From the NCBI GenBank assembly GCA_003151335.1, contig PLXE01000022.1, positions 55,640-119,639 on the forward strand: DNA of 64,000 bases. The letters are read 5' to 3'. The position numbers and the translations under genes are program-made. This DNA is from Acidobacteriaceae bacterium (GTDB lineage Bacteria; Acidobacteriota; Terriglobia; Terriglobales; Acidobacteriaceae). Below the pieces are notes generated by a model, which saw only the letters and a program-made list of their open reading frames with translations, ran no database searches and was not told the DNA's origin. Positions 8,024-17,842 of this stretch are shown here, in pieces; position 1 is the first letter of the stretch, and each line of letters starts with the position of its first letter.

Positions 8024-10438
8024 CTACCTTCTGAGCACTTGCAACAGATTGCTGTAGTCATCGGTCCACAACCGCGACTCCGGCAGGCGGACGCCGTCCA
8101 GGGTGCCCGCCGCCCCCGCCACCAGCGGGTTGCTCTGCGACAGCAGCATCCACTCGCTGGTGGCCACTGTTTCGCCGTCGCCACTGGAGCTGATCCAGGC
8201 GCTGCGCAGCCCGAAGCGATTGGCCAACTTCAAGACCACGGGCCTGAGGTCCAGATAGGTGTTAGTGATGTGAATGGCGATGATCGCCTGCGGCCCGCTC
8301 AAGTGCTTCAGGTAGGTTTGGAATGCCTCCACCGTCAGCAGGTGAACCGGTATGGCATCGCCGCTGAATGCGTCGATGGCCAGCACGTCGAATTTCTGCG
8401 GTTCGCCGCGATCCAGTTCGCGCTCCAGCGACAGGCGGGCGTCCCCGGGGATCACCTCCACTTGCGCCCGGCTGTCCTTAAGATAGGTGAAGTAGGCCCC
8501 GCTCGTCGCGATACGAATGACCTCGGGATTGATTTCGTAAAAGCGGATGGAGTCACCCGGCTCACCGTAGGCCGCGATCGTGCCCGCGCCGAGGCCCACC
8601 CCGCCGATGCGAAGCGTACGGGCACCCTCAAGCCCCGACCTCCGCGGGTTCCGCACTATCGCAAGGCCGATACCGCTCGCCGGACCATAGTACGAAGTGG
8701 GCAAGTGGCCTTTGTCCGCAGCGCGAAACTGTATGCCGTGAATCACGCGGCCGTGTCTGAGCACGTACGCAGCACGCTCCGGGTCATCCAGGTTCTGCGG
8801 AAAAACGCCCAGCATGCCGTAAAAGTTCCGCGAGAGAGCCACGGCCGTGCGGGTGTGGGCGATGATGCTGCCCAGAAACACCGTGCCAAGCAGCAGCCAT
8901 GCTCCGACACAATAAACCGGCGCCGCCTGTCGGCGCGCCTTTTCGTTACCGGTACGGTTCCGATTCAGGAACACATACACGATCAGAATCACCGCCGTGA
9001 GCACCGGCAGGTGCACCAGGGTCTTGAGGGTGTGCGCGGTTCTTGCCAGCGACGACGCCTCCGGCAGGAGCGCCGCCACCGCCACTACCACCACGGGCGA
9101 GCCCAGCCGGCTGCGATAAAGCCACGACTCGCGGTCGCGCACCACCACCAGCAACGTGAGCAGCACGCAGAGCCAGAGGCCCAGTTGATACTCCCAGAAG
9201 CCCTTGAAGAGGTGCGGGGCGAGCAGGGTGACGACAACGCCTCCCAGGGCGCCGCCGGCGGCCACCGTCAGATAAAAGGAAGTCAGGTAGCGCGGATGCG
9301 GCTTCGACCGGACGAGCTCGCCGTGGCAAACCATGCAGCACACAAACAAGACGAACGAGTAGATAGCAATCTGCGCCAGGATGCTGTCGGCGGCCCCGTC
9401 GTACAGCACGAAGCAAGCGCCGAAAATAGCCGTCCCGAGCAAGGGGTGGAACCAACCCCGCGAGTACCACCGCTCCTTTTCGAAGCAGACGATGAAGGAA
9501 AGCAGATAAAGGCTCAGGGGCAGGACCCAAAGCAGCGGCACCACGCCAATGTCCTGGCAGATTTGATTGGTGGTGGCGAGGAAGATCACTGAGGCGCAGG
9601 CCGCGAGGCTGATCCAGAGAGCGTACGTCGCGGCCCGGGGCCGCGTGATAATTTGGCGAATCGCGTCGTCGTCGCCGAGGACGATCGAGGCGGATGCCTG
9701 AGCGCCGGCGGTGCCCACCCGCAAAGCGCAGTATCCGCAGGCGGCCGCGAAACATAGGTAGGCCCACCACCACAGGTGCGCCTGCGTTTTCAAGGTGAGC
9801 GAAGGCTCCAGCAGAAACGGGTAACTGAGCAGGGCCAGAAACGAACCGAAGTTCGAAAGGGCGTAGAGCCGGTAGGGAGAGCGGCCGGGGTGCGTGCGTG
9901 CAAACCAGGCCTGCAGGAGCGGTCCCGTGGCGGAAAGGATGAAGTAGGGCAGCCCTACGCTCGCGCTGAGCAGGATGATGATGTCCCAAACCGGCTGGTC
10001 GGCGGTGCGCGGCTTCCAGTTCGGCCCCGGTGTGATCGGCGAGCCCCACGCCATCGTCAACCAAACGAGCAGCAGCACGCAGCTGAGGATGAGACCCGCG
10101 TGCAGAAGCCCTTGCGCCCGGGGACGGAGCCGGCTGCTGATCCAGTGCGCGTACGTGTAACCGCCCAGCAGACCCACTTGGAAAAACAGCATGCAGGTGG
10201 TCCAGACGGCGGCCGTTCCGCCGAACCATGGCAGGATGTACTTGGCGAGCAGAAGCTGGACCCAAAACAGAAGGAAGGCGCTCAGAAAGATCGTGAAGCC
10301 GAAGCTCGCCGCGGCTGGCTGCGCACGGCGGGCGCGCGCTCCCGTGTCAAGGCTCCGCGCATCTTCTCGTTCGCCTAGCGAAGGAGCAAATTGGGACAGG
10401 ACACACCTCCGGGCATAGATGAGCAGGCCAAACCCCAA
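8024..10438 (-). CDS. Fused membrane/spermidine-synthase-like protein
   Basis: The ~804-residue protein has about 14 hydrophobic segments in its N-terminal two thirds, followed by a cytoplasmic-type Rossmann domain. That domain contains LRIGGVGLGAGTIAAYGEPGD, then FYEINPEVIRIA (acidic ribose-binding position) and FDVLAIDAFSGDAIPVHLLT, the pattern of spermidine-synthase-like methyltransferase folds. Bacterial proteins of this architecture are usually annotated as fused MFS/spermidine synthase, and aminopropyl transfer has rarely been proven for them. The start is uncertain: the first in-frame start is a TTG at 10438 and no in-frame ATG precedes the first membrane span. The long plus-strand ORF opposite is a shadow. 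Confidence 0.75.
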   Translation of the reverse strand: MGFGLLIYARRCVLSQFAPSLGEREDARSLDTGARARRAQPAAASFGFTIFLSAFLLFWVQLLLAKYILPWFGGTAAVWTTCMLFFQVGLLGGYTYAHWISSRLRPRAQGLLHAGLILSCVLLLVWLTMAWGSPITPGPNWKPRTADQPVWDIIILLSASVGLPYFILSATGPLLQAWFARTHPGRSPYRLYALSNFGSFLALLSYPFLLEPSLTLKTQAHLWWWAYLCFAAACGYCALRVGTAGAQASASIVLGDDDAIRQIITRPRAATYALWISLAACASVIFLATTNQICQDIGVVPLLWVLPLSLYLLSFIVCFEKERWYSRGWFHPLLGTAIFGACFVLYDGAADSILAQIAIYSFVLFVCCMVCHGELVRSKPHPRYLTSFYLTVAAGGALGGVVVTLLAPHLFKGFWEYQLGLWLCVLLTLLVVVRDRESWLYRSRLGSPVVVVAVAALLPEASSLARTAHTLKTLVHLPVLTAVILIVYVFLNRNRTGNEKARRQAAPVYCVGAWLLLGTVFLGSIIAHTRTAVALSRNFYGMLGVFPQNLDDPERAAYVLRHGRVIHGIQFRAADKGHLPTSYYGPASGIGLAIVRNPRRSGLEGARTLRIGGVGLGAGTIAAYGEPGDSIRFYEINPEVIRIATSGAYFTYLKDSRAQVEVIPGDARLSLERELDRGEPQKFDVLAIDAFSGDAIPVHLLTVEAFQTYLKHLSGPQAIIAIHITNTYLDLRPVVLKLANRFGLRSAWISSSGDGETVATSEWMLLSQSNPLVAGAAGTLDGVRLPESRLWTDDYSNLLQVLRR

Positions 10439-10627
10439 CCAGCTTCGGGAGGGCTATGTAATGCCCAACAGGATACACGACCGAGCGCAAGCGCCGGGCG
10501 AAGCGGCGCACAAATTCTCCACAAACCCGTGAGCCATATGATCGAACATCGACCGATCCTCGATCGCCCCTTCTTTTACACTGATCGGTGCCAATTATCG
10601 CAGCCGGGTGCTCGTAAGCCAGTACAT

Positions 10628-10762
10628 CCGCTGGACTACATTCTCGAGCACTCTCCGGCATGGCATCCGATTTACACTGGCAAGGTCGCGGTGCTGTTCG
10701 AACGCGTGCCAGCAGCGGCGGCGCTTGCGACAATAGGTCGAAAGTCCGGTCCGATTAAGTAG
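10628..10762 (+). pseudogene. 3' fragment of a fourth GT-C-like paralogue
   Basis: The frame encodes PLDYILEHSPAWHPIYTGKV, then AVLFERVPAAA. This matches the extreme C-terminus of the paralogues at 6461 (YLLEHSPAWRPIYSDKVAV) and 10788. No other part of the gene is present; upstream sequence in this frame is unrelated. It is the residue of a deleted tandem copy lying just before the broken copy at 10788. Confidence 0.75.
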
Positions 10763-10787
10763 CAATGAGATAGGAAGAGGACATCTG

Positions 10788-12305
10788 TTGCCGATGACAC
10801 CATATTCGCCGTCAGAGAAGGCCCAGCCAACCGCCAGCACCTCCTGGACTGGCCTGGCGGCTGACATCTTCTCTTTCCCCGTTATGTGCATGTTCCTGCT
10901 GGCGGCGGTGATCTTTGGATATTCTGTGCGAGGGATTACGGAATCGGACATCTGGTGGCATCTGCGCAACGCCGCGTATCTTTTTCAGGACCACTCGTTC
11001 CCCCGCATAGATACCTATTCGTTCAGCGCGGCGGGGTCGCCGTGGATGAATTTCGAGTGGCTTTCGGAAGTCCCATTTTTTCTAGGCTTCAAGGCCATGG
11101 GACTGCAAGGCCTTCTGACGGTATATTTCGCGGTCCTGGTGTTGATTTACGTCGGCGTTTACTAGCGGTCATGCCGTGCCGGCGCCGATTGCAAGGATGC
11201 CGCAGTCGCCACCTTGGGGGCTATTTGCCTGGGAGGCGTGTCGATGGCGCCTCGCATGCTGCTGTTTGGTTGGCTGTGCATGGTGGGGCTGCTCCTGGTG
11301 CTGGACCGTTTTCAGCGAACCGGGAAAGGCCTTTGGCTTTTGCCGCCGTTGTTTGCCCTGTGGATCAACCTGCACGGCTCCTGGGTCTTTGGCGTGATTG
11401 TGCTGGCGCTGACCATCGCCTCCGGCCTGCTGGAAGGGGAGTGGGGTTTGGTGGTGGCGCTCCGGTGGACCCCGGGGGAGTTGAAAAAACTGCTGCTGGC
11501 TCTGGCCGCTTCCCTGGCCGCGCTCTTTGTCAACCCCTTTGGCTACAAACTGGTGCTGTACCCCTACACGCTTCTTTTGCGCCAGCAAGGCGTTATGCAG
11601 TACCTCGAAGAGTGGCAGCCAGTGGACTTTAGCGCCGTCAACGGCAAACTGGCGCTGGTGCTGATTTTCGCTTTGCTGGTCGCCGCCCTGTTTTCCCGCC
11701 GCCAGTGGAGATTGGACGAGGTATTGCTGATGGCGTTTGCTCTGTGGGAGGCGCTGTCGCATGTGCGGTTCTTGTTCTTTGCGGGCCTGGTCCTGGCACC
11801 GATACTTGCGCCACGGCTGAAGCTATTTCCGCCCTACGAACGGGAACTCGACAAACCATGGCTTAACGCCGCTATTATGGCCGCTATCGTTGGGTCGCTG
11901 ATCTTCTTCTTTCCGTCCGTAGCACAGCTACAGCAGAAAGTGGACGAACAATATCCCACGGCGGCGCTGGATTTCATGCAGCGGCAGCAACTCAACGGAA
12001 GGATCTTCAACCAATACGCCTGGGGCGGATACATGGAGTGGAATGCGCCCGAGTTGAAGCCCTTTATTGACGGACGCGCCGACATCTTCGTGTACAACGG
12101 AGTGTTTGAGGACTTCCTTCGAGCTACTGCGCTTAAGCATTCGCTCGAGATCCTGGATAAATACAAAATCGACTACGTCCTCTTACCGCCAAAAGAGCCT
12201 CTGGAATACCTTCTTGACCACTCTTCGACATGGCGCTTGACTTACTCTGACAAGGTTGCGGTGCTGTTCGAGCGCACGCCCGCTGCGGCGGGGGTTGGGC
12301 AGTGA
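10788..12305 (+). pseudogene. GT-C-like paralogue C, interrupted by an in-frame amber codon
   Basis: This is a third copy of the GT-C-like family (SDIWWHLRNAAYLF, FEWLSEVPFF, LVLDRFQRTGKGLW, FIDGRADIFVYNGVFEDF). The reading frame is the same throughout but is stopped by TAG at 11163-11165, where paralogue B has a His codon inside the Tyr-His-Arg-Ser-Cys stretch. No frameshift is needed to join the halves, and the part after the stop stays fully open to 12305. This could be a recent nonsense mutation, a sequencing error, or two separately translated halves (an ATG at 11214 could restart). Downstream conservation suggests the lesion is young. Confidence 0.75.
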
Positions 12306-12394
12306 CTTCTGTCGCATCGGAAAGTGATAACGGCAAAACCAGAAGCGGCCGACACCCGATCCGCTACCCATACGGCCAATACTTGCCCCTGAGA

Positions 12395-14977
12395 TCAGTG
12401 CGCGCCAAGAATACCGTTCGTAATTATCTGGGACCGATAGTCCTTCTGAAATCCCCCCAGGAACTTGTAATTTGCTGAAGCGGTGTCGTAGGAAACCGTA
12501 AGGCCCTTGGGGCTTCCATATTCAAGCCGAGGGAAGAGGTCCGTTGATACGGTTCCGAGGCTCATTGAATTTGACCCGGCCAAGTCCTCAAGTGCTCGTC
12601 GCATTGAATCGCCGTAGAGTATCATTTCCGGCAAAAGTGCCCACATGTCCGGAATCTTGAGTGCTGCGAAATCCCTCTGCAACTCAGCCCTGTGGTTAAA
12701 GCTCTCAACTAGCTGGTAATTACACGTTAGCGGCGTCGTGGAAGCGATTAGGAGGCCGTGCCCCATATAAACAAAGAATGCTGTACTGGGAAATACCTTT
12801 GCCGCCGTATTAAGGACCAGAAAAAGCTCCTTCTGACGCAGATGATGAATCGCAACCCACTGCTGGAGTACTCCGTTTGGAGCCAGGTGTTCCCTTGCGA
12901 GATCATAGAACTCCTTGTTGTAGAGGTCTCCCTCACCGCCGATCCAAAGCGAAGTGATCTCAATCGTGATCAGGTCATATTTCTCTTTGGAAAGCAGCAG
13001 GAAATTTCGGGCGTCCCCGATCGTAAGCTTGATCCTGGGATCGGAATCGAGGGCTCCGTCGTTAACATCAGGGAACCACTTGCGGGAGGCTTCAACCACA
13101 CCCGGTGAAATCTCCACCACATCGATTTCGCGAAATGGAAAATGAGCGACGGTACGGAGAGTGTTTCCCGTGCCCAACCCGATCACAAGCGCGCGATCAG
13201 TCTGCCTGGCAAACAACATGGGAACTAACGCGAAGCGCATCTGGATAGCCATTTCCCCTGTGTTGTCGCCCTGATACTTCCCATTTGTGAGAAGAACACG
13301 GTCGCTGCCACGCTGCACTACTGTCGTCAGGCCGCTCTGGACATCTTCTTTCATGAAGCGAATTTCTCCTGACCAAACTGACGCACCGAAATAGGCATAG
13401 TCCCCACTGTTTACTCGATGCGGGTCCCATTGCTGAACGGAAAGAGACAATGCACCTGCGATCGCGGTAATCGCGATGGCGGCCAGAGTTCTGCGCTTGC
13501 TGGACGTGGGCAAAATCAGGAATACCAGTAACACGCTCATGCCGATACTTGCTAAGGCCAACGCACGGAGTGTGCCGAAGGAACCTAAATGCGACAGCAA
13601 GACAAATCCTGCGAGCAAAGATCCCGCCACGGTGCCGCACGTGTTTACCGCGTAAACACGCCCGATCTGAGCGGCCTTGCCGGAGGATTGGCTGCAAAGA
13701 TTCAGCAACAAAGGAAAGGTTATCCCCAAAAGGACTGACGGCACGATTAACAGGCCAAGCGCACAGAACAACCTGAGTAAATCACCTACGATGAACGCGA
13801 TTTCGTCGGAACGGCGGTAGAGTTTCAGGACCGAGACAACCAGCGCGAACCCCAGGAGCAGAACGAAGTGTTGGTTGCGCTGGAGCCAGGTTCGCGGTTC
13901 AGTCGAAGAACGGCGCCGCGTTGCCAGCCAGACAAGTGTTCCAATCACAACAACCGCTAACACGCCGACATCAATGTTATAAGCAAGGTCGACACCGCCC
14001 CCGAACAGACGAGGAACATACTGCCAGAGCGGAAGCGTGGCGAAGACTGCAATTCCGGTCAGCAATTGAGCCAGGGTCAGCGCGGCAGGCCAATAGCCCG
14101 GACTCGTTAGCCTGCGGGCAACAATTCGCGAACCAGTGGCAAGTCCCACCAGGATTGAGAAGAGCATCAGTCCAAAGGCGTAAACCGTGTTCCCAACCAG
14201 AAAGCTCAGCGCGTGGTTCCAAACAACTTCGTATGCCAGGGTAAGCGCACCCGATAAAAACGAAATCACCAGGTACACAATGACGTTCCACGACGGTTTT
14301 TTCGCCTGATCGAACATCGCTCTGTCGCTCGCCGTAGCCTTCATTTCATCCCAACGGTAAGTAATCGCGGCCAGGAAGATCAATCCATCGATCCCGCAGG
14401 CAAACCAGAGTGCTCCGCGGAGGCCCATGGCTGGAATGAGGAGGTAGGCAGCAACCATTGTGCCCGCGGCAGCGCCAAACGTGTTGGCCGCATAAACCCG
14501 GTCGATCGCGGTCTCGAAAGCTTCGGTCCGCGCGCTCAGGAAGTGGGCTACGGCGGGTAGTGTTCCCCCCATGAGTATGGCCGGGAGAGCGATGACCAAT
14601 ATCGCGAAGCCAACCTGTACCGGCAGCAGCCTTCCAGCTTGCATATGGAGCAGGCCACAGGTGTAGACGTATAGGATGGTCGTGGCGTTTACGATAGCGG
14701 GGACCGCCAGACTGTAACCCGCAATCGACAACTCAAGAAAACCGTATATGCGGAGTGTGGCTGGTTGTTTGGCGCACCATTTTCCAATCGTTGCTGCTCC
14801 AATGGCTAATCCGCCCATGAAGACTGCCAAAACCGTGCTGGCAGCATAAGCCGTGTTACCGAACGTGTAACTCAGCAGACGAAAAAAGATCATCTCCAGA
14901 ATGAGACTCGATGCCCCGGAAAAAAACATCAGCAGGGAGATGAAAGATGGGGCGTGCCTACGGTAATTAGATAGCAA
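12395..14977 (-). CDS. Second fused membrane/spermidine-synthase-like protein
   Basis: The 860-residue protein has two blocks of membrane spans. Each begins with a similar signature (FFSGASSLILEMIFFRLLSY near the N-terminus and LSGALTLAYEVVWNHALSFL in the middle), suggesting an internally duplicated transporter-like membrane half. The C-terminal part has ALVIGLGTGNTLRTVAHFP, DVVEISPGVVEASRKWFPDV and YDLITIEITSLWIGGEGDLY, a spermidine-synthase fold. The start is a TTG at 14977 behind a strong GGGAGGGG site. It belongs to the same broad class as the gene at 8024, but the two differ in length and topology. The reaction is unproven. Confidence 0.75.
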   Translation of the reverse strand: MLSNYRRHAPSFISLLMFFSGASSLILEMIFFRLLSYTFGNTAYAASTVLAVFMGGLAIGAATIGKWCAKQPATLRIYGFLELSIAGYSLAVPAIVNATTILYVYTCGLLHMQAGRLLPVQVGFAILVIALPAILMGGTLPAVAHFLSARTEAFETAIDRVYAANTFGAAAGTMVAAYLLIPAMGLRGALWFACGIDGLIFLAAITYRWDEMKATASDRAMFDQAKKPSWNVIVYLVISFLSGALTLAYEVVWNHALSFLVGNTVYAFGLMLFSILVGLATGSRIVARRLTSPGYWPAALTLAQLLTGIAVFATLPLWQYVPRLFGGGVDLAYNIDVGVLAVVVIGTLVWLATRRRSSTEPRTWLQRNQHFVLLLGFALVVSVLKLYRRSDEIAFIVGDLLRLFCALGLLIVPSVLLGITFPLLLNLCSQSSGKAAQIGRVYAVNTCGTVAGSLLAGFVLLSHLGSFGTLRALALASIGMSVLLVFLILPTSSKRRTLAAIAITAIAGALSLSVQQWDPHRVNSGDYAYFGASVWSGEIRFMKEDVQSGLTTVVQRGSDRVLLTNGKYQGDNTGEMAIQMRFALVPMLFARQTDRALVIGLGTGNTLRTVAHFPFREIDVVEISPGVVEASRKWFPDVNDGALDSDPRIKLTIGDARNFLLLSKEKYDLITIEITSLWIGGEGDLYNKEFYDLAREHLAPNGVLQQWVAIHHLRQKELFLVLNTAAKVFPSTAFFVYMGHGLLIASTTPLTCNYQLVESFNHRAELQRDFAALKIPDMWALLPEMILYGDSMRRALEDLAGSNSMSLGTVSTDLFPRLEYGSPKGLTVSYDTASANYKFLGGFQKDYRSQIITNGILGAH

Positions 14978-15289
14978 TATGTCCCCTCCCTAAGTGCCGA
15001 TGCGTCAGATGGTAGATACTACTCCAACTAGCCGTGCAAGCACCTGCCAGTACCGTGGATGCGGGACACATCGGCCCGCGCGGATAGCAGATGCGTAAGG
15101 AATTGAGACCCCGGGCATTGAGGCTACAACCTTTTTTCGTGACCCCGGCGAGCAGCGGCTGAATCGTCCCGAGGCAAGTATCCTCATTGAGCCATGCGGG
15201 CAGCGGAGGTTGACACCGGAACGGACACTGAGCCCGCGATCACGTCCAAGAATGGGACAGATCGTGAACTCACCCTACATATTGCAGAG

Positions 15290-15470
15290 CTTAGGCGTTT
15301 CGATGCGCCCGTGCGTGGCATTCCGCGCACGGCGTGATCAGGTTGTTCCACATCGCCACCCGGCTGGCCCCGCAGTTTGAGATGGTGTACCTGTAGGTGC
15401 TGCATGCTCTCGCAGACCTGGCAGCGCCAAGCCGTCGCGCCCCAGCACGGTTTGGCCGGCGGGGTTCGCA
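15290..15470 (-). pseudogene. HNH endonuclease fossil
   Basis: Translating in shifting frames gives WRCQVCESMQHLQVHHLKLR and then a displaced LITPCAECHARAHR. This matches the small HNH proteins at 15693 and 18681. Compared with them, one extra base before the WRCQVC codons and a two-base loss after GDVEQ break the frame twice. It is the most decayed of the recognisable HNH copies. Nothing else was recognised in 14978-15289 or 15471-15692. Confidence 0.75.
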
Positions 15471-15692
15471 CTGATTGTCGAGGATCTGGACATGGGAAAC
15501 TAATTGTATTCTGTCACTCTGAATTTGCTGGTCACAGCCAGCGCAAGTCGGGAAGGACCGTCCGCTCTCTTAACGCAGACCGGCAATAGGCTAGCAGTGG
15601 CGGAATTGGAGCACGCTGGCCCGATCATACGGCGGCTTAGGCCAACTTCAAAGAGGAAATGTAGGGCCGATCACAGCTGGACGTTGCGGCAG

Positions 15693-15920
15693 CTAGCGCC
15701 GATGCATGCGCGCGTGGCATTCGGCGCACAGGGTGATCAAGTTCTGTTCCACATCGCCACCTGACCGGCTACGCAGTTTGAGGTGATGCACCTGCAGGTT
15801 CTGCATGTTCCCGCACACCTGGCAGCGCCAGCCGTCGCGCTCCAGCACCTGCCTATGCAGTTGGCTGTAGCTCTTCGAATCGAGCCTAAGTCGGGGGCTT
15901 TTGGCGCGGATGGTCTTCAT
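15693..15920 (-). CDS. Small HNH endonuclease, copy 1
   Basis: The 75-residue protein has the full small HNH layout: VLERDGWRCQVCGNMQNLQV (first CxxC), HHLKLRSRSGGDVEQNLITL with the catalytic HH pair, and CAECHARMH (second CxxC plus His). HNH enzymes of this size bind a structural zinc through the four Cys and cut DNA through the His and Asn. Its ATG overlaps the stop of the upstream truncated gene by four bases, exactly as in the intact pair at 18681/18911, so this is the retained end of a duplicated operon. Whether it is expressed without the rest of the operon is unknown. Confidence 0.75.
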   Translation of the reverse strand: MKTIRAKSPRLRLDSKSYSQLHRQVLERDGWRCQVCGNMQNLQVHHLKLRSRSGGDVEQNLITLCAECHARMHRR

Positions 15921-16240
15921 GAAGCCTTCCGGTTGACCTCCGACAGAAAGGCCTCCTGTTGTGGGCTGGGCAGGAACTTGTAGTAGCGTGAGATGGATTG
16001 CAGCAGGAGCTCCGGATTGCCGCCATCGATTGAGGCCCCGGCGAGGAAGTCCGCACAGATCATTTCCAGGCAGTAACCCCGCGACTTGTCCGACCCCAGC
16101 ATCAAAGCCGCGGTCTCGATCGCCTGCTCGATAACCGGGATCTGGCTCTTATAAACCTTGAAATAGATCAGCTCCGAGGGCTCGCTGTCCTTGCCGGTCA
16201 GCTCTTTCTCCACTTCCCGCTGGAACTCCGCCTTGGGCAT
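15917..16240 (-). pseudogene. 5'-truncated copy of the 18911 gene
   Basis: From MPKAEFQREVEKELTG onward the protein is nearly identical to the last 107 residues of the protein at 18911-19609 (EPSELIYFKVYKSQIPVIE, KSRGYCLEMICADFLAGASI). Homology ends at about base 16243, just outside the zeta-toxin gene, so the N-terminal half has been lost. An ATG at 16240 (or 16270 in junction sequence) could still give a short product. The ending overlaps the HNH gene by ATGA. Confidence 0.75.
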
Positions 16241-16266
16241 CTGCCGCGCACGGCACTGCTGCCGTC

Positions 16267-16911
16267 TCACTTAGAAGATTTCAGCGCCGCCAACAGGATC
16301 GGTTTCGTCCATTCGGGAGCTGTCGTGAGATCGCATGAATTGACGACCTTGCCCTTGTCCAGATGAAGAATCAATATTGGTTCCGGAAGGGCGCCGGTGT
16401 GAGGGTCTGCTTCTTCGCTGTTGTCGTAAACGCGAAGCTCCGTCAGTTTCCGAATCAGTCGGACCAGATTGAGACGACTCCGGTGATACCGTTCACGAAT
16501 CTTGACCTCGGGAATGTCGTGTCCACCCCTCTCAACTCTGGAGCGCACGCGTCTAATGTGGAGCTCAGGTGTATTGAGGCCAACATACCAAACACGAACC
16601 TCAATTCCAGACTCCAAGGCTCTCTCCAGCAGAGCTGGGATTGTGTTGCCACCAAGGGTCGTCTCGAATGCGAAGTTCAGTCGTTCAGTGATTGCACGTT
16701 CCAGCAATCGCTTGCCTTCATGCCATGCGGCACTGGTGGCGTCTTCTTGGATAATGGTTGGATTCGCAGCAAGGATGCGCCTGGCAGCCTCATCTGGATT
16801 GAAATATTCAACTCCATGCTGCAACAAGGCAGCGCCGCCAATGCTGCTTTTGCCGGCGCCGTTTGCCCCGGCTAGAACATAGATGCAGGGTGGCTGACTT
16901 GCACTAGCCAT
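16267..16911 (-). CDS. Zeta-toxin-like P-loop kinase
   Basis: The 214-residue protein starts with a Walker A loop, YVLAGANGAGKSSIGG (residues 11-26), followed by EYFNPDEAARRI, NFAFETTLGGNTIPALLERA and a basic KIRERYHRSRLNLVRLI lid. This is the pattern of zeta/PezT-like toxins and related AAA-type kinases; zeta toxins phosphorylate UDP-N-acetylglucosamine and so block wall synthesis. The ATG lies 8 bases inside the end of the antitoxin gene, so the two are co-translated. The partner is a Phd/YefM-type protein rather than a classical epsilon antitoxin. The substrate is inferred from the family only. Confidence 0.75.
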   Translation of the reverse strand: MASASQPPCIYVLAGANGAGKSSIGGAALLQHGVEYFNPDEAARRILAANPTIIQEDATSAAWHEGKRLLERAITERLNFAFETTLGGNTIPALLERALESGIEVRVWYVGLNTPELHIRRVRSRVERGGHDIPEVKIRERYHRSRLNLVRLIRKLTELRVYDNSEEADPHTGALPEPILILHLDKGKVVNSCDLTTAPEWTKPILLAALKSSK

Positions 16912-17305
16912 GCTTGCGGGCCGCCAGCACTGCTGCTTTCCCCAACTGCTGCGGTGATGAACTAAAGGCAGCCTTCATCGCAGTGCGCGCCTTGGCGCTC
17001 TGCATTCGAGCGAGGAGCGCGTCGAATTCGCCGCTGAGCGTGTCAAGCTTGAATTCAGGAGCGTGCTTGAGGGCGTTGAACTGGTCCACCGAGATCAGAA
17101 CTGCCTTAGGGCTGGCGTGCTTCGTTATTACAACCGGTTCTCCCTGAATGGCTTTTTCCAGAATGCGGCCAAATTCATTTTTGGCCTCGGTCGCTGTAAA
17201 TGAAGCAGGCTCCCTAGATTCGCGGTGATGTCGATCCAGCGAAGCGGATGACGTGTTTTTTTCTTGGCGGACGAATCGACGCATGGGACGCTCGGTAGAC
17301 TTCAT
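16904..17305 (-). CDS. Phd/YefM-type antitoxin of the zeta-like module
   Basis: Residues ~35-80 read FTATEAKNEFGRILEKAIQG, then EPVVITKHASPKAVLISVDQ, the standard Phd/YefM dimerisation and DNA-binding fold. The C-terminal ~50 residues (LLARMQSAKARTAMKAAF) would be the toxin-binding tail. The basic N-terminal ~30 residues are unusually long for the family; an internal Met at residue 8 (17284) is an alternative start. It precedes and overlaps the kinase gene, and a perfect palindrome sits 21 bases upstream, so autorepression is likely. Confidence 0.75.
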   Translation of the reverse strand: MKSTERPMRRFVRQEKNTSSASLDRHHRESREPASFTATEAKNEFGRILEKAIQGEPVVITKHASPKAVLISVDQFNALKHAPEFKLDTLSGEFDALLARMQSAKARTAMKAAFSSSPQQLGKAAVLAARKHG

Positions 17306-17325
17306 AAGAACCCTTTTCCCAATAG

Positions 17326-17340
17326 TAGCTATTTTAGCTA
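17326..17340. promoter_or_regulatory. Palindromic operator upstream of the Phd/zeta module
   Basis: TAGCTA-TTT-TAGCTA is a perfect inverted repeat ending 21 bases before the antitoxin ATG. It lies in an AT-rich patch within GC-rich DNA, as expected for a TA promoter/operator. The rest of 17341-17637 shows no gene I can support. Confidence 0.55.
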
Positions 17341-17637
17341 TTTTGTCCGATACGGGTCAACAGCACGGCGTTAAATGCCTATCTGCGAGAACAAGCCTGC
17401 GGAGCAACCTGGCGTCGGTCGGCGCTCTCGAGGCGATGTTGGTCGAAAGCATGGCGGTTGCCTACTGGAGAGCGAGGCGCGCGCCAACGTGAGAATGGCT
17501 TGGTGCGGCGCGGGTTTGTGTTGTGGAAACGAAACATAGAACAGGGATACTTTCAACCGAGCGCCAGAGGTTTCCGCCTTGAATGTTTAGGGAGGCGGGC
17601 CCGGCGCCATGCAACGAAACGAGTCACTGCAGGCGGG

Positions 17638-17710
17638 CCTTGTAATGGCCAGCTTTTCGATGCACCTGTTCGTGGCACTCAGCGCACAAGGTGATCAAAT
17701 TCTGTTCCAA
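17638..17710 (-). pseudogene. HNH endonuclease 3' fossil
   Basis: The reverse strand encodes EQNLITLCAECHEQVHRK, matching the C-terminal third of the HNH proteins at 15693 and 18681. The upstream part is missing and replaced by unrelated sequence. This is the third HNH-derived piece within 3.5 kb. Confidence 0.75.
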
Positions 17711-17842
17711 CCGGTACAAGCAGACTCGGCATACACACTAAGGTGACTGGCGAACTCTAGTAGCTTGGGAGGTTGGGATGGCGTGCACTGACGCGGCCAA
17801 ATTGTTGAGCGGTTTGCTCAGCAGAACTGATTGTTCTTCGAA

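Noticed and set aside
8039..9592. 517-codon plus-strand ORF
   Set aside because: It is entirely antisense to the fused spermidine-synthase-like gene. Its product is rich in Arg, Gln, His and Ala without domain patterns, as expected for a GC-rich shadow frame.
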